Positions 18,519 to 28,320 are shown, numbered from the stretch's first letter. The stretch: 64,000 nt of DNA from Bog-532 sp963742865 (GCA_963742865.1 CAVUNW010000050.1:1-64000), one strand, 5' to 3'. Program-made: numbers and translations. Notes: a model not told the origin generated them from the sequence alone.

Positions 18519-19070
18519 TCAGGCGAGCAGGCGCTGCACCCGGGACAGCATCTCGCGCAGGTTGGCCTCGGAGGTGGCACCGACGGCCTCGGCGGCCGGG
18601 AGCCAGCGCAGCGGCGCGCCGGGGGACTCCGCGCGGGCCGCGTCCGGGTCGTGCGTGGCGAAGATGAAGCGGACGTCGGCGTGCTCGTGCGCGGGCTCCT
18701 TGCTGCTCGCCGGGACCGAGACGATCGCCACCTGCCACAGTTCCGCGTCCGGCCACGGCTCGAGGTCGGTGAGCCCGGTCTCCTCCCGCGCCTCGCGCAG
18801 TGCCACGGCCAGCGGGTCGCTCTCCCCGGGGTCGCCGTGCCCGCCGACCTGCAGCCACGCCTGCTGACGCTGGTGCCAGCGCAGCAGCACCCGGCCGCTT
18901 TCCGGGTGCACGATCAGCGCCGACGCGGTGACGTGCAGCGGGTTGGACCGCAGCCAGGGGTCCGCCGTGCTGGCCGCCAGCTCGCGCGTCCGCCTGACGT
19001 CGGCCACCTCGGCGTCGCCCTGCGGATGGTAACGGTCGAGCAGATCGATAACGGGACGGCCGGAACTCAT
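18519..19070 (-). CDS. NUDIX hydrolase
   Basis: The intact 183-residue protein (ATG 19070) carries the complete Nudix box, GGHGDPGESDPLAVALREAREETGL, which fits G-x5-E-x7-REUxEExGU with Glu residues for Mg. Upstream VTASALIVHPESGRVLLRWHQ forms the first strands. Such enzymes hydrolyse nucleoside diphosphates linked to another moiety. The substrate here is unknown, and this branch in actinobacteria is often annotated only as NUDIX. The first ATG with a suitable GGAG upstream was chosen over the GTG nine bases earlier. It stands alone and looks undamaged. Confidence 0.88.
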   Translation of the reverse strand: MSSGRPVIDLLDRYHPQGDAEVADVRRTRELAASTADPWLRSNPLHVTASALIVHPESGRVLLRWHQRQQAWLQVGGHGDPGESDPLAVALREAREETGLTDLEPWPDAELWQVAIVSVPASSKEPAHEHADVRFIFATHDPDAARAESPGAPLRWLPAAEAVGATSEANLREMLSRVQRLLA

Positions 19071-19151
19071 CGGGAGCACATCTCCTGCGGCGGGAACGAT
19101 ACTGCCGGAAGCCTAGCGTTCCGCGCTCCGGTCAGGCCCGGTACGCAGTGG

Positions 19152-19916
19152 TCAGCCGGTGTGATGGCCGACGAGGCTGCCGATCGCGAACGTGACCGCG
19201 ATGGCCAGGCCGCCGAGGACCAGCTGGCGCAGACCCGAGCGCAGCACCGGCCGCCCGGTCAGCTTGCCGACGATCATCCCGCCCGCCGCCAGCGCGACCG
19301 CGGTGACGACGAGCGTGATGGCCAGCACCGGGAAACCGATCAGGTACGGCAGCAGCGGCACGAGCGCGCCGAGCGAGAAGGCGAACAGTGACGCCACCCC
19401 GGCAAGAACCGGCGACGGCAGCTCGGTGTGGTCAACGCCGAGCTCCTCGCGGGTGTGCACGCGCAGCGCGGTACTCGGGTCCTTGGACACGGCGGCGGCC
19501 ATCCGGGCCGCGGTCTCCGCGTCGGCGCCGTACTCACGGAAGTAGTCAGCCAGCTCGGCCTGCTCGGCGGCGGGGAACCGGGCGAGCATGGTGCGCTCCA
19601 GATTGACCTCGGCGTCCACGAGCTCGTTCTGGTTGGTGACCGAGATGTACTCCCCGGTGCCCATCGAGAACGCGCCCGCGACCAGCGCGGCGACACCGGT
19701 GAGCACGACCGCGTGCGCCGAGACCCCGCCGCCGCCGACACCCGCGATCAGCGAGGCGTTGGTGACCAGCCCGTCGACCGCGCCGAAGACCGTCGGCCGC
19801 AGCGTGCCCCCCGAGACGTCACGGTGCCGGTGCGACCAGCCCGCCCCGGCCGCGGCCGCACCGGTGGCGTAGGACGGCTCCCGCGCCTCGTCGTCGCCTG
19901 TCACGTGATGGATCAT
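19152..19916 (-). CDS. VIT1/CCC1-family Fe/Mn transporter
   Basis: The 254-residue protein has the family's first-helix signature LRPTVFGAVDGLVTNASLIAGVGGGG, a second helix SMGTGEYISVTNQNEL, the cytosolic metal-binding helical segment AEQAELADYFREYGADAETAARMAAAVS, and three more helices with FSLGALVPLLPYLIGF. VIT1/CCC1 proteins move Fe2+ or Mn2+ by proton exchange. Its ATG overlaps the stop of the CDF gene in an ATGA, so it is translationally coupled and probably co-functions in divalent-metal detoxification. The start was chosen from this overlap; longer in-frame extensions are unconserved. The sequence is intact. Confidence 0.88.
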   Translation of the reverse strand: MIHHVTGDDEAREPSYATGAAAAGAGWSHRHRDVSGGTLRPTVFGAVDGLVTNASLIAGVGGGGVSAHAVVLTGVAALVAGAFSMGTGEYISVTNQNELVDAEVNLERTMLARFPAAEQAELADYFREYGADAETAARMAAAVSKDPSTALRVHTREELGVDHTELPSPVLAGVASLFAFSLGALVPLLPYLIGFPVLAITLVVTAVALAAGGMIVGKLTGRPVLRSGLRQLVLGGLAIAVTFAIGSLVGHHTG

Positions 19917-20845
19917 CTCCCATTGGGCGCGGCGCGGACCGCCCAGGTGAAGCTGCCCATGTCGGGCACCTGGCGCGCGACGGCATCGGCCGCCTGCCGG
20001 CCGAGCGTGTCGCTCTCGCGGGCGGTCAGGTCCGGATCGACCCACGCCTCGATCTCGACCCGCAGGACACGCCCGGTCCAGCGGGCCCGGGCGTGGGCGT
20101 GGACGACGCCGGGCAGATCACCGGCCGCGGACTCGGCCGCGGTGATGACGTCCGGCTCCACCCCGTCGGCCAGCCGGTGGATGACGTCGGTGGTGACCTC
20201 GTAGCCGACGTGGCAGATGAACAGTGTCACCGCGATGCCCGCCACCGGGTCCCCCCAGCGCTGGCCGGCCGCGACGGCGGCCAGCCCGGCCAGCGCCCCG
20301 GCCGAGGACAGCGCGTCCAGCCAGGAGTGCCGCGCATCCGCGATCAGCGTCGCCGACTTGATCCGCCGTCCGGTGGCGAGCTTGTAGCGGGCCACGATCT
20401 GGTTGCCGGCGATCCCGATGACGGCGCCGACAATGCCGATCGCCACGTGGGCGGTGGACCCGTGGTGCAGCAGCTTCCGAACGCTCTCCAGGCCGGCGAA
20501 GGCGGCACTGGCCCAGATGACGAGGGCGATGCCGACTCCCGCCAGGTCCTCGGCCCGGTCCAGGCCGTAGGGATACCGCTGAGTCGGGCCGCGGCGGGAC
20601 AGCCGGAAGCCGAGGAAGACGACCGCGCTGGTCGACACGTCGGACAGATTATGGATGGCGTCGCCGAGCAGGCCGACCGAGCCGGTCAGGATGGCGATCA
20701 GCAGCTCCACGAGCCCGGTGGCGGCCAGTCCGGCCGCGCTGACCCCGATGGCCCGGTTCGCCAGGCGGCGATCTTCGGCGTCGTCGCGCCGCACCCGGAG
20801 CGGGAACGCCGCCGCCGGATCGCGCTGGCCAGAGGTCTTGTGCAT
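19913..20845 (-). CDS. Cation diffusion facilitator (CDF) metal efflux protein
   Basis: The 310-residue frame starts at ATG 20845 behind GGGAG. It shows the CDF pattern: NRAIGVSAAGLAATGLVELLIAILTGSVGLLGDAIHNLSDVSTSAVV with the HNLSD metal site, RRGPTQRYPYGLDRAEDLAG, and on a later helix SATLIADARHSWLDALSSAG (second HxxxD site). A ferredoxin-like cytosolic domain (VVHAHARARWTGRVLRVEIEAWVDPD) follows. CDF proteins export Zn, Fe, Mn or Co by proton antiport. It is the first gene of a two-gene metal operon with the VIT1-type transporter, joined by a 4-bp overlap. No metal-sensing regulator is adjacent. Confidence 0.9.
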   Translation of the reverse strand: MHKTSGQRDPAAAFPLRVRRDDAEDRRLANRAIGVSAAGLAATGLVELLIAILTGSVGLLGDAIHNLSDVSTSAVVFLGFRLSRRGPTQRYPYGLDRAEDLAGVGIALVIWASAAFAGLESVRKLLHHGSTAHVAIGIVGAVIGIAGNQIVARYKLATGRRIKSATLIADARHSWLDALSSAGALAGLAAVAAGQRWGDPVAGIAVTLFICHVGYEVTTDVIHRLADGVEPDVITAAESAAGDLPGVVHAHARARWTGRVLRVEIEAWVDPDLTARESDTLGRQAADAVARQVPDMGSFTWAVRAAPNGR

Positions 20846-20937
20846 CTCCCTAGGATGCCGGAAGGCAGAGACCAGGCGGATGGAGGCCAAGCGGATGGAG
20901 GCGGGCGTGCCGGAGGAGAACGGGGACGGCTGGGGCC

Positions 20938-22248
20938 TCAGGGGCGGCCGAGGACGTGAACGGACCAGCCCGCCGCCTGCCAGAGGCGGGCGTCGAGGGC
21001 ACACCGGGCGTCGATGACGGTCCGCTGGGCCACCACCCGGCCCAGCGCGGCCGGGTCGATCGCCCGGTAGTCCGCCCACTCGGTCAGGTGCAGCAGCAGG
21101 TCCGCCCCCTCCGCGGCCTCGGATACCGAGGCCGCGTACCGCAGGTCCGGGCGCTGGCGGGCGGCGTTCGGCATGGCCACCGGGTCGTGGACGGAGACAA
21201 GGGCTCCCGCCGCGGTCAGCCGCTCGCACACGTCCAGGCTGGGTGAATCCCGGACGTCATCGCTGTTGGGCTTGAACGCGATACCCAGCACGGCGACCCG
21301 CCGGCCGGACAGCGTTCCGCCGGCCACCGTCCGGGCCAGGTCGAGCACCCGGTCACGACGGCCCAGGTTGATGGCATCGACCACGGCGAGCAGGCTGGCC
21401 ACTGAGGTCACTCCCAGGCCGGCCGCCGTCGCGCGGAACGCGCGGATGTCCTTGGGCAGGCAGCCGCCCCCGAAGCCAAGACCGGGGCCGAGGCTTTTCC
21501 GGCCGATCCGCTCGTCGCGCCCGAGCGCTTCAGCCAGCCGGACCACATCGGCGCCGGCCACCTCGCACACCTCGGCCATGGCGTTGATGAACGAGATCTT
21601 GGTGGCCAGGAAGGCATTGGCTGACACCTTGACCAGCTCGGCCGTCTCCAGATCCATGACGAGCGCCGGGATGCCCGCCGCCAGCGGCCGGGCGTAGACG
21701 CGCCGTAGCAGCCGCTCCGCCGACGGTGAGGTCACGCCGAACACGAAACGGTCCGGCGTGAGGCTGTCCTGCACCGCGTGGCCCTCGCGGAGGAATTCCG
21801 GGTTCCACGCCAGATCCACGCCGTCACCGGCCGGCGCCGCGGCCCGCAGGCCGGTCAGCAGCGACCGCGCGGTACCGACCGGGACCGTCGACTTCCCGGC
21901 GATCAGAGCCGGCCGTTGCAGATGCGGCGCCAGCGCCCCGGCGGCGGCGTGCACGAAGCTGAGATCGGCCGCCCCATCGCCGCCCTGTGGTGTGCCCACG
22001 CAGAGGAAATGGACGTCGCCGAACGCGCCCACCTCAGCGAAGGATGCCGTGAAGCGAAGCCGCCCCGCGTCGGTGTTCTTCCGCAGCAGGGCCTCGAGGC
22101 CTGGCTCGAAGAACGGCGCCTCGCCGGCTGCCGCCCGCGCGATCCTGGCCGCATCCACGTCGATGGCCAGCACGTGATGCCCGAGATCGGCCATGCAGAC
22201 AGCGTGCGTGAGACCGAGGTACCCGGCCCCGATGACGGTGAGGCGCAT
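20938..22248 (-). CDS. UDP-glucose/GDP-mannose 6-dehydrogenase family enzyme
   Basis: The 436-residue protein opens MRLTVIGAGYLGLTHAVCMADLGHHVLAIDVD (NAD Rossmann fold). It continues with FLCVGTPQGGDGAADLSFV and IAGKSTVPVGTA, the catalytic-Cys segment GLGFGGGCLPKDIRAF, and the C-terminal VAVLGIAFKPNSDDVRDSPSLDV. These are all diagnostic of UDP-sugar 6-dehydrogenases, which make UDP-glucuronate for exopolysaccharide or cell-wall sugars. ATG 22248 is chosen because the conserved N-terminus starts there. No linked glycosyltransferase is adjacent; the glycan cluster is 17 kb away. The 270-bp region upstream shows nothing definite. Confidence 0.9.
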   Translation of the reverse strand: MRLTVIGAGYLGLTHAVCMADLGHHVLAIDVDAARIARAAAGEAPFFEPGLEALLRKNTDAGRLRFTASFAEVGAFGDVHFLCVGTPQGGDGAADLSFVHAAAGALAPHLQRPALIAGKSTVPVGTARSLLTGLRAAAPAGDGVDLAWNPEFLREGHAVQDSLTPDRFVFGVTSPSAERLLRRVYARPLAAGIPALVMDLETAELVKVSANAFLATKISFINAMAEVCEVAGADVVRLAEALGRDERIGRKSLGPGLGFGGGCLPKDIRAFRATAAGLGVTSVASLLAVVDAINLGRRDRVLDLARTVAGGTLSGRRVAVLGIAFKPNSDDVRDSPSLDVCERLTAAGALVSVHDPVAMPNAARQRPDLRYAASVSEAAEGADLLLHLTEWADYRAIDPAALGRVVAQRTVIDARCALDARLWQAAGWSVHVLGRP

Positions 22249-22518
22249 CGGCGCCCCCACCTCTGGAGCCTTTCGCTCCGGGAAAGGCAACCCGGGTTTT
22301 CCCTGATTTCTTTCCAGCTTCACATCCCGGCCAATCTCTCGTCATTATGTAGCCCTTTTCGAGAGGGCCGCTGACATGACATCTTCCGGAATCATCGCAG
22401 CATGGAACGGCCTTTATACAGGGCGGCAGGCGGCCATGCGGCCTTTTTAAGGTTTACTTCATGCCTTTTTAACCCGTCCGCCACGGGTGCGCCGCACTGC
22501 TTATGTGATCCGGGCCAT

Positions 22519-23907
22519 TTAATCCGGGTCCTGGCAGATCAGGCCCCACGGCCGGTCGCTGGCCCGGGTCAGCACGAGCGTGGCCCGGTGCGGGCCGGCC
22601 AGCTTGAGCCGGCGGTGGATCTGGTCCACGTCACCGGCGAGGCCGCGGCGGCGGATGTCGGCAGCCCCGATCCCGAGGGCGCGCAGGCGGCGCGCGAAGT
22701 CCCTCTCGTTCCACGGCGCCGACTCGAGCACGCGCAGGGTCCGGGCGAAGGGCGTGCTCTGGGCGCTATCCGCCGACAGGAACGCGATGCGCGGATCGAT
22801 CTGCCAGGCACCGAGCCGGCGGCCCAGGGTCCGCACCAGGCCGGCCCGGGTCACGGCCGGGTTCGGGTCGAAGAGAAACGCGCCTGGCGGGGCGACCGGG
22901 ACCGTGGCGGCCCCCTCCCCGGCCCGGGCTCTTCCCCGGGCCCGGGCTCCTCCCTCAGCTCGGCCTCTTCCCCCGGCTCGGGCAGCAGGGTGTGCCCCTC
23001 AGGCAGGATCGTCGCGCGCGACCGGGCGGTGGCCAGGGCGGGCGACCACAGCACCGCCTCCTTCAGGTCCCGGCCGTCCGCCACGAACTCGGTTTCCCAC
23101 CCGGCCGGGACGATTCCGGCGGGCAGGCCGGGCGCGGCCTTGACCACCACTGCGGGCACCTGGCCGGTCAGCGCGAAGCACCACTCCAGCGGCGGCTCAC
23201 TGTCGCCCGGCCGCAGCCGCCGGCCGCCCGCGCGGCCGGCGCCCGCGCGCGCGGCACCCGCGCTGGTGGCGCGCGCGCGGCCCGGGCCGGGCTCGGCCGC
23301 CGAGGTGCCGGGCAGGCGGCGCGCGGGGTCGGTAAACACCGCGCCGATACCGCCGAGGTCGATGTCGCGCACGTCGGCCGCGCGGGTGGACACCCCGGCG
23401 CCGACGTCGTACACCCCGGCGTTGTGGGCGGCCATCCGCAGGTGCACCGGGTCACGGTCCACGGCGAGCACGTCGCGCCCGGCGGCCAGCGCGATCAGGT
23501 CACCGCCGATGCCGCACCCCAGGTCGGCGAGGCGGCCGCCGGTCGCCTCGCCGAGGCGGCGGGCCCGGTGCCGGGCGGCGGTCTCCGACGAGGCCTGCTC
23601 CAGCCCGGGCCGGGTGAACAGCATCTGCCCGGCCCGGCTGAACTTCGCGGCCCCGGCCTGGCGGAGGTCGTCCTGAGCGGTCACGGCGGCGACCAGATCG
23701 GCCGGGTAGTCGCGGCGCAGCCTGGACGCCAGCGCCAGCGGGGGCTCCCCGGCGGCCCGGCCGGCCCGGCACCCGGGCCAGCAGTTCCTGGCCCGGCGGC
23801 GACAGCAGCGCCGCCACCTGGGCGAGCCCGTCCCCGGCGTGACCGCTGGGCTGGGCCGCGGGGCCGCCCGGATGGGCGCGGGCGGCGTCACCGGCCCCGG
23901 GCGTCAC
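22519..23907 (-). pseudogene. THUMP-like class I SAM methyltransferase, two frameshifts
   Basis: GTG 23907 overlaps the stop of the ProA-like gene in GTGA. The N-terminus DGLAQVAALLSPPGQELLARVPG shifts near 23770 to EPPLALASRLRRDYPADLVAAVTAQ. The core has TRPGLEQASSETAARHRARRL, the SAM-binding ADLGCGIGGDLIALAAGRDVLAVDRDP and the catalytic-like VFTDPARR. A second shift near 22870 leads into the C-terminal THUMP-like domain (AVTRAGLVRTLGRRLGAWQIDPRIAFLSAD) with a stop at 22519. Corrected length is about 460 residues, normal for this actinobacterial family, which resembles RNA-modifying methyltransferases. An unusually Glu/Gly/Pro-rich insert lies near 22930. Confidence 0.78.
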
Positions 23908-25207
23908 GGCCGGGGCACGATCACGAACTGCCGCAAGTACAGGTCGCGGAAGGTCACGGGGCCGCGCGGGCCGGGCACCTTGTCGATGTTGATCCCCGTC
24001 TCCGGCACGGCCAGCAGCTTGAACCCGTCCAGCAGGCGGGGCGTGGCGTTCCAGAAGGCGCCGGTGCCGGCGTAGGTGTCCAGGAATACCCCGACGGCAT
24101 CGCGGTCCTCCGCGACGATCGCCGCCGCGAGCCCGGACGTCTCCCGGTTCGCGATGGCGGCGGCGTCCGCCGCACCTGCGGCGCGGGCCACCGTGACGGT
24201 CGCCTCGTGCCCGGTGTCCAGGGCCCATTCGTGCCCGAGCGGGTGCTGGTGCGGGGGCAGCGACGCGGACACGCCGAGCCGGTCCAGGAGCGCGGTCACC
24301 TCGGGCAGCAGCGCGTCCCAGATCTGCTCGCTGACCAGCAGCAGGTTCAGGCGGTTGCAGACGCCAAGCCGGTCCAGGCTGGCCTCGATCAGCTGGGCGG
24401 CCCGCGGCCGGTCCGCGGAGGCATCGATATAGATGACCGCGCCGCCGTCCGCGTGGGCGAGCGTCCGCACCCCGCGGCGGGCACCGGCGAAGGCCAGCGC
24501 CCGGGTGCTGGCGCCGCTGCCGCGCAAGATCACCAGCGGGATCAGGTCCGGCTCACCGACCAGCGCGTATGCGGAGGCCTGCCCCGGCACGCGGACAAGC
24601 TGGATCGCGGCGGGGTCGAGGCCCGCATCGGCCAGGGCCGGCCCGACGACCTCATCGGTGAGCGCGATGGCGGACCGCAGCGCCGCGGACCCCGTGCGCA
24701 GCACCCCGGCGTTCCGCGACTTGATGAGCTGGGACGCGATATCGGCGACCACGTTCGGGCGGGCCTCGAAGTTGGCCCCGATGACCCCGACCGGCCGGCG
24801 CCGTTCCTCCGCGATCAGGTCACCCGGCAGCTCACGGACCACCCGGCGATCCGGCTCGGCCGGCACATCCGCCAGCGCCAGCAGCTGATCGGCCATCGCC
24901 TTCAGGCGGCCTTCGTCCAGCCGCAGCCGGTCCAGCAGGGCCCCGGTCAGCCCGGCCGCCTCCGCGGCCCGCATGTCGTCGGAATTCGCCGCGCCCACCG
25001 CGCCCGCGGACCGGCCGAGCCGGCCATCGCGCGCAGCGCACCGCTGATGGCGTCCTCCGGCGCACGGGCCAGGCTGTCCTTGGCGCGATGAGCCGCCTCC
25101 GCGGCCGCCCGGACGGCGGCAGCCGCCTCGGGATCGGGCGGGAACTCCGCGTTCTCGTCCGGAGCGGAAGCCGGCTCGGTGGCACCCTGGCCTGTCATCG
25201 TCGTCAT
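23904..25207 (-). pseudogene. Glutamate-5-semialdehyde dehydrogenase-like protein (ProA family), one frameshift
   Basis: ATG 25207 opens MTTMTGQGATEPASAP. After a shift near 25020 the frame runs to the stop with ProA landmarks: AANSDDMRAAEAAGLTGALLDRL, the EARPNVVADIASQLIKSRNAGVLRTGS motif, DLIPLVILRGSGASTRAL, VIYIDASADRPRA, and the active-site LGVCNRLNLLLV holding the catalytic Cys. ProA reduces gamma-glutamyl phosphate in proline synthesis. The sequence departs from canonical ProA around the Cys and in the substrate loop, so the role may differ; no proB is beside it. It is coupled by a 4-bp overlap to the methyltransferase. Confidence 0.75.
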
Positions 25208-25387
25208 CCCATTGCCTCCCGCCCTCCATCATTCCAGCCCCGGCCGGCGGCGGCGCCCGGTTAGGCGCCGCGGACCGTGTGAAGCGCCGCGGCCGGGCTG
25301 AGCGCAGCTGAGCGCCCGGGAGGTCTGGGGCGGCCGGGCCTGCCGCAAAAAGGGGGCGGGCCGGCCCGGCCGCGTTCCGGCGGCCGG

Positions 25388-25843
25388 TCAGCCCGAGGCG
25401 GGGCGGGGCCGCGGCGCCAGCAGCATGCCGGCGCTCAGCGTTATCAGCGCGGCCTCGACGATCAGGGAGACCGTACCGAGCCAGTACCCCCAGTTGCCGA
25501 CGTCGTGCGGGTCGCCCGGCAAACCGACCGAGCGGGAGGCGATGTACGCGACGAACGGCCCGGCGCCGAGGAGGATGGCGGCCGCCCAGCCGAGCCAGGG
25601 GGGCCGCGCCACGAGCAGCAGGAGCGCGGTGAGGAGCGCGCCGACCTCGATGACCCGGTAGCTCCAGCCGATCCAGGGCGGTGAGGTGAGCATCGTTATG
25701 CCGCCCTGGTCGGCCACGTGCACCGTGGCCACGGCCACGGCCAGCATGGCCGCGACCAGCCGCACGGGGATCTCCGGCGTGATCGCCGTCCGCGCGCCCG
25801 CGCGGCCCAGTCGTGCCCGCCCCAGAATTTCCGGCCTGGCCAT
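25388..25843 (-). CDS. Four-helix membrane protein, function unknown
   Basis: ATG 25843 lies behind GGGGGAG and gives a 151-residue protein. Four hydrophobic segments can be seen: VRLVAAMLAVAVATVHVAD, YRVIEVGALLTALLLLVA, WLGWAAAILLGAGPFVAYIAS, and WLGTVSLIVEAALITLSAGML. The loop between helices 3 and 4 (VGLPGDPHDVGNWGYWLG) is rich in Gly and Trp. No transport or enzymatic motif is recognised. Similar four-helix proteins are common in actinobacteria, usually annotated as hypothetical. It diverges from the membrane protein gene to its right. Confidence 0.6.
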   Translation of the reverse strand: MARPEILGRARLGRAGARTAITPEIPVRLVAAMLAVAVATVHVADQGGITMLTSPPWIGWSYRVIEVGALLTALLLLVARPPWLGWAAAILLGAGPFVAYIASRSVGLPGDPHDVGNWGYWLGTVSLIVEAALITLSAGMLLAPRPRPASG

Positions 25844-25945
25844 TGCCGCTCCCCCACTGCTGGTCTGTTGTCGTCTCTCTTGCTCTACGGAGGCGGCGCC
25901 CCGGTGGATTGGCCGCCGACGCACTTGCGCCCGGTGGGAAATGTG

Positions 25946-26379
25946 ATGCAGAAGACACGAGGGTCGCGAAATATCGAGGCTCATCTATCAGCTCAAGGTT
26001 TGTCCTCGACACCCTCTTCCTCCTCGCCTGCGGATTCCTGGCTGTGGCCACGATGACCTGGACCATCGGCGTCGCCCACTGGGTCGCGTTCGCGGTCTCG
26101 GTGGGGATCCTGCTGGCCGCGGACCTCAGTGCCATCCTGGTGCCGACGATCGGCCGCAAGATCGGTCATGGCGCCATCAGCCTGGCCGCCATCTGGTCGA
26201 TCATCGCCGCGCTGGTGCTCTCCGGGACGGCGCTCACCTGGCTGGTTTTCGCCGACGCCCTTCTGGTCGCGGCGTTCGCACTGGCCGACCTGACCGCCCA
26301 CGAGGCCACCACCGAGAACGTCGTCCACCAGCTCGAGGTGCTCGACGGCGCAGCCGCCGAGAAGCGGCTCGCCGCCTGA
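25946..26379 (+). CDS. Small membrane protein, possible N-terminal frameshift
   Basis: The coding part is clear from SRFVLDTLFLLACGFLAVATMTWTIGVAHWVAFAVSVGILLAADLSAIL through two more hydrophobic segments (ISLAAIWSIIAALVLSGTAL and WLVFADALLVAAFALADL) to the stop. The likely start is ATG 25946 in another frame (MQKTRGSRNIEAHLSAQ), joined by a shift near 26000. Without it no good start with a ribosome-binding site exists in the main frame. Four helices and a short acidic tail (HEATTENVVHQLEVLDGAAAEKRLAA) are predicted. Function is unknown. Confidence 0.5.
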
Positions 26380-26434
26380 CGGCGCTACCGCCTCCCGCGC
26401 TGAACACGGTCTGACCGCTCTCCCGGCGCTGAAC

Positions 26435-26468
26435 GGAAGGGGACGGCCCTGCGGGGCCGTCCCCTTCC
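26435..26468. terminator. Bidirectional intrinsic terminator hairpin
   Basis: GGAAGGGGACGGCCC and GGGCCGTCCCCTTCC pair perfectly over 15 bp around a TGCG tetraloop, between the two converging genes ending at 26379 and 26473. This is a textbook position for a shared terminator. Confidence 0.82.
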
Positions 26469-26472
26469 GGCG

Positions 26473-28062
26473 TCATGGCGAGGCCGGCGTCCGGGCGGGT
26501 CCGGAACGGGCCACACTGGCGCGCAGCGGGGGCGCGTCGAGACAGCAGTGGATATCGCGTTGCACCGGGCGCTCCGGTCCGGACGGCTGCGGCCGCCGCC
26601 GGGGCGGATTGCGGATCGTCAGCGCCGCCAGCAGGCCGCCCGCGACGCAGGCGATCGCCGAAATGACCAGCGCATTGTTGAATCCGTGCGACAGTTCGGC
26701 GGGGTGCAGGTAGCTGTCCCCGGTGATGCCGGCGGCCACCGGGAGCACCGCCACCGCGATCAGGCCGGCCGCGCGGGCCACGTCGTTGTTGACCGCCGAG
26801 GCGATCCCGGCGTGCTCTGCGGGTACGGCGGACATCGCGGTCGAGGTCAGCGGGGCCACGTTGATGGCCAGGCCGAGCCCGAACACCAGCACGGCGGGCA
26901 GAACGTCGGTCAGGTAGCTGCCGTGACCGGTGACCCGCATGAACAGCAGCAGCCCGGCGGCGATGACGAGGGGACCAACCGACATCTGCAGGCGCGGCCC
27001 GATCCGCGCCGCCAGCGCGCCAGACCGCGCCGACAGGAGCAGCATGATCACGGTCACCGGCAGCAGCGCGGCACCCGAGGCCAAGGGGCTGTACCCCGCC
27101 ACCTCTTGCAGGACCGTTGGCAGCAGGAACAGGGTGCCGCCCAGGGCCCCGTAGACGACGAACGTGACCGCGTTGGCGGCCGAGAACTGCCGCGAGGAGA
27201 ACACATTCAGCGGCAGCATCGGGTTGGCGCTGCGGCTCTCGATGACGATGAACGCCGCCAGCAGGGCGGCCCCTCCCAGCAGCGACGACAGGACCGGCAC
27301 CGACGACCAGCCCCGGCCCGAGGCGTCGATGAGCCCGTAGGTGATGCCGACCAGGGCCCCGGTGATCGCGATGGCCCCGGGTACATCCAGCGGTCCCGTC
27401 TCGTCCGGCGCCCGTGACTCCGGCACATGCCGGACGGCCATGACGGCGACCGCCGCCGCGACGGGCAGGTTGATGAAGAACACCAGGCGCCAGGACACGG
27501 CGCTGATCAGCCATCCGCCCACGAAGGGCCCGATCGCGGCGGCCAGGCCGCCGAACCCGGACCAGGCGCCGATCGCCTTGGAACGGTCCTCCTCGACGAA
27601 GGAAGCCTGCAAGATGGCCAGGCTGCCGGGTGTCAGCAGCGCGGCCCCGATCCCCTGCAGGGCCCGGGCCAGGATCAGCGTGGTGGCGTCCGGGGCCAGC
27701 CCGCATAGCAGTGACGCCACGGCGAACCAGATGATCCCGATGACGAACACCCGGCGCCGTCCGTAGCGGTCACCCAGCGTCCCGCCGAGCAGGAGCAGGC
27801 CGGCCAGGGACAGGGTGTAGGCGTCCACCACCCACTGCAGGGTGGCGACGTCCACGTGGAAATCCCGCCCGATCGCCGGGAGCGCGATCCCGACCACGGT
27901 GGCGTCCAGCGACGCGATGCCGGAGCCCAGCACCGTGGCGGCCAGCACCCAGCGCCCGACCCGGCTGGCGTACCGGATTCCCGGCTGCGACGCGGCGGGC
28001 GGGGCCGCCGCGCTAGTCACCGGTGACCCGGGACGGTGTGCAGGTGGCAGGGCAGGCGGCAC
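26473..28062 (-). CDS. 14-TM MFS drug exporter (EmrB/QacA type)
   Basis: This intact 529-residue transporter shows the DHA2 signatures: LGSGIASLDATVVGIALPAIGRDFHVDVATLQWVVDAYTL (helix 1 with the conserved LD-TVV), GGTLGDRYGRRRVFVIG (motif A), ILARALQGIGAALLTPGSLAIL, and SGFGGLAAAIGPFVGGWLISAVSWRLVFFINLPVA (antiporter motif C). The C-terminal about 35 residues are charged and Pro-rich. Proton-coupled export of a lipophilic compound is the family role; the substrate cannot be inferred. No regulator is adjacent. Unlike the two other MFS genes of this window it has no frame breaks. Confidence 0.9.
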   Translation of the reverse strand: MPPALPPAHRPGSPVTSAAAPPAASQPGIRYASRVGRWVLAATVLGSGIASLDATVVGIALPAIGRDFHVDVATLQWVVDAYTLSLAGLLLLGGTLGDRYGRRRVFVIGIIWFAVASLLCGLAPDATTLILARALQGIGAALLTPGSLAILQASFVEEDRSKAIGAWSGFGGLAAAIGPFVGGWLISAVSWRLVFFINLPVAAAVAVMAVRHVPESRAPDETGPLDVPGAIAITGALVGITYGLIDASGRGWSSVPVLSSLLGGAALLAAFIVIESRSANPMLPLNVFSSRQFSAANAVTFVVYGALGGTLFLLPTVLQEVAGYSPLASGAALLPVTVIMLLLSARSGALAARIGPRLQMSVGPLVIAAGLLLFMRVTGHGSYLTDVLPAVLVFGLGLAINVAPLTSTAMSAVPAEHAGIASAVNNDVARAAGLIAVAVLPVAAGITGDSYLHPAELSHGFNNALVISAIACVAGGLLAALTIRNPPRRRPQPSGPERPVQRDIHCCLDAPPLRASVARSGPARTPASP

Positions 28063-28320
28063 TCACAGCCCCAGTATGCCTCCGCCGTACCTGATGTCCC
28101 CGGTCATGGCCGGAATCACGGGTCACCGTTAGTGCGGGCACATCGGGGTATGCCGGACGCATTGGGCAGACCAGGTATCCCGCGCGCCCGGGGCGGGAGA
28201 TGATGCTGTCCGGTAACCGGCCGCCCGCGCCGCGGAGCAGCCCGGGCCCGCACGGCAGAGCAGGGCGCAGCAGCCGGGCACCACGACCGGATGTGGGCCG
28301 TCATCGATGAGGAGATGGAA

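Noticed and set aside
20870..20910. Two copies of GCGGATGGAGGC as a possible regulatory repeat between CDF and UDP-glucose dehydrogenase genes
   Set aside because: Only two short copies without palindromic character; probably a local duplication with no evident role.
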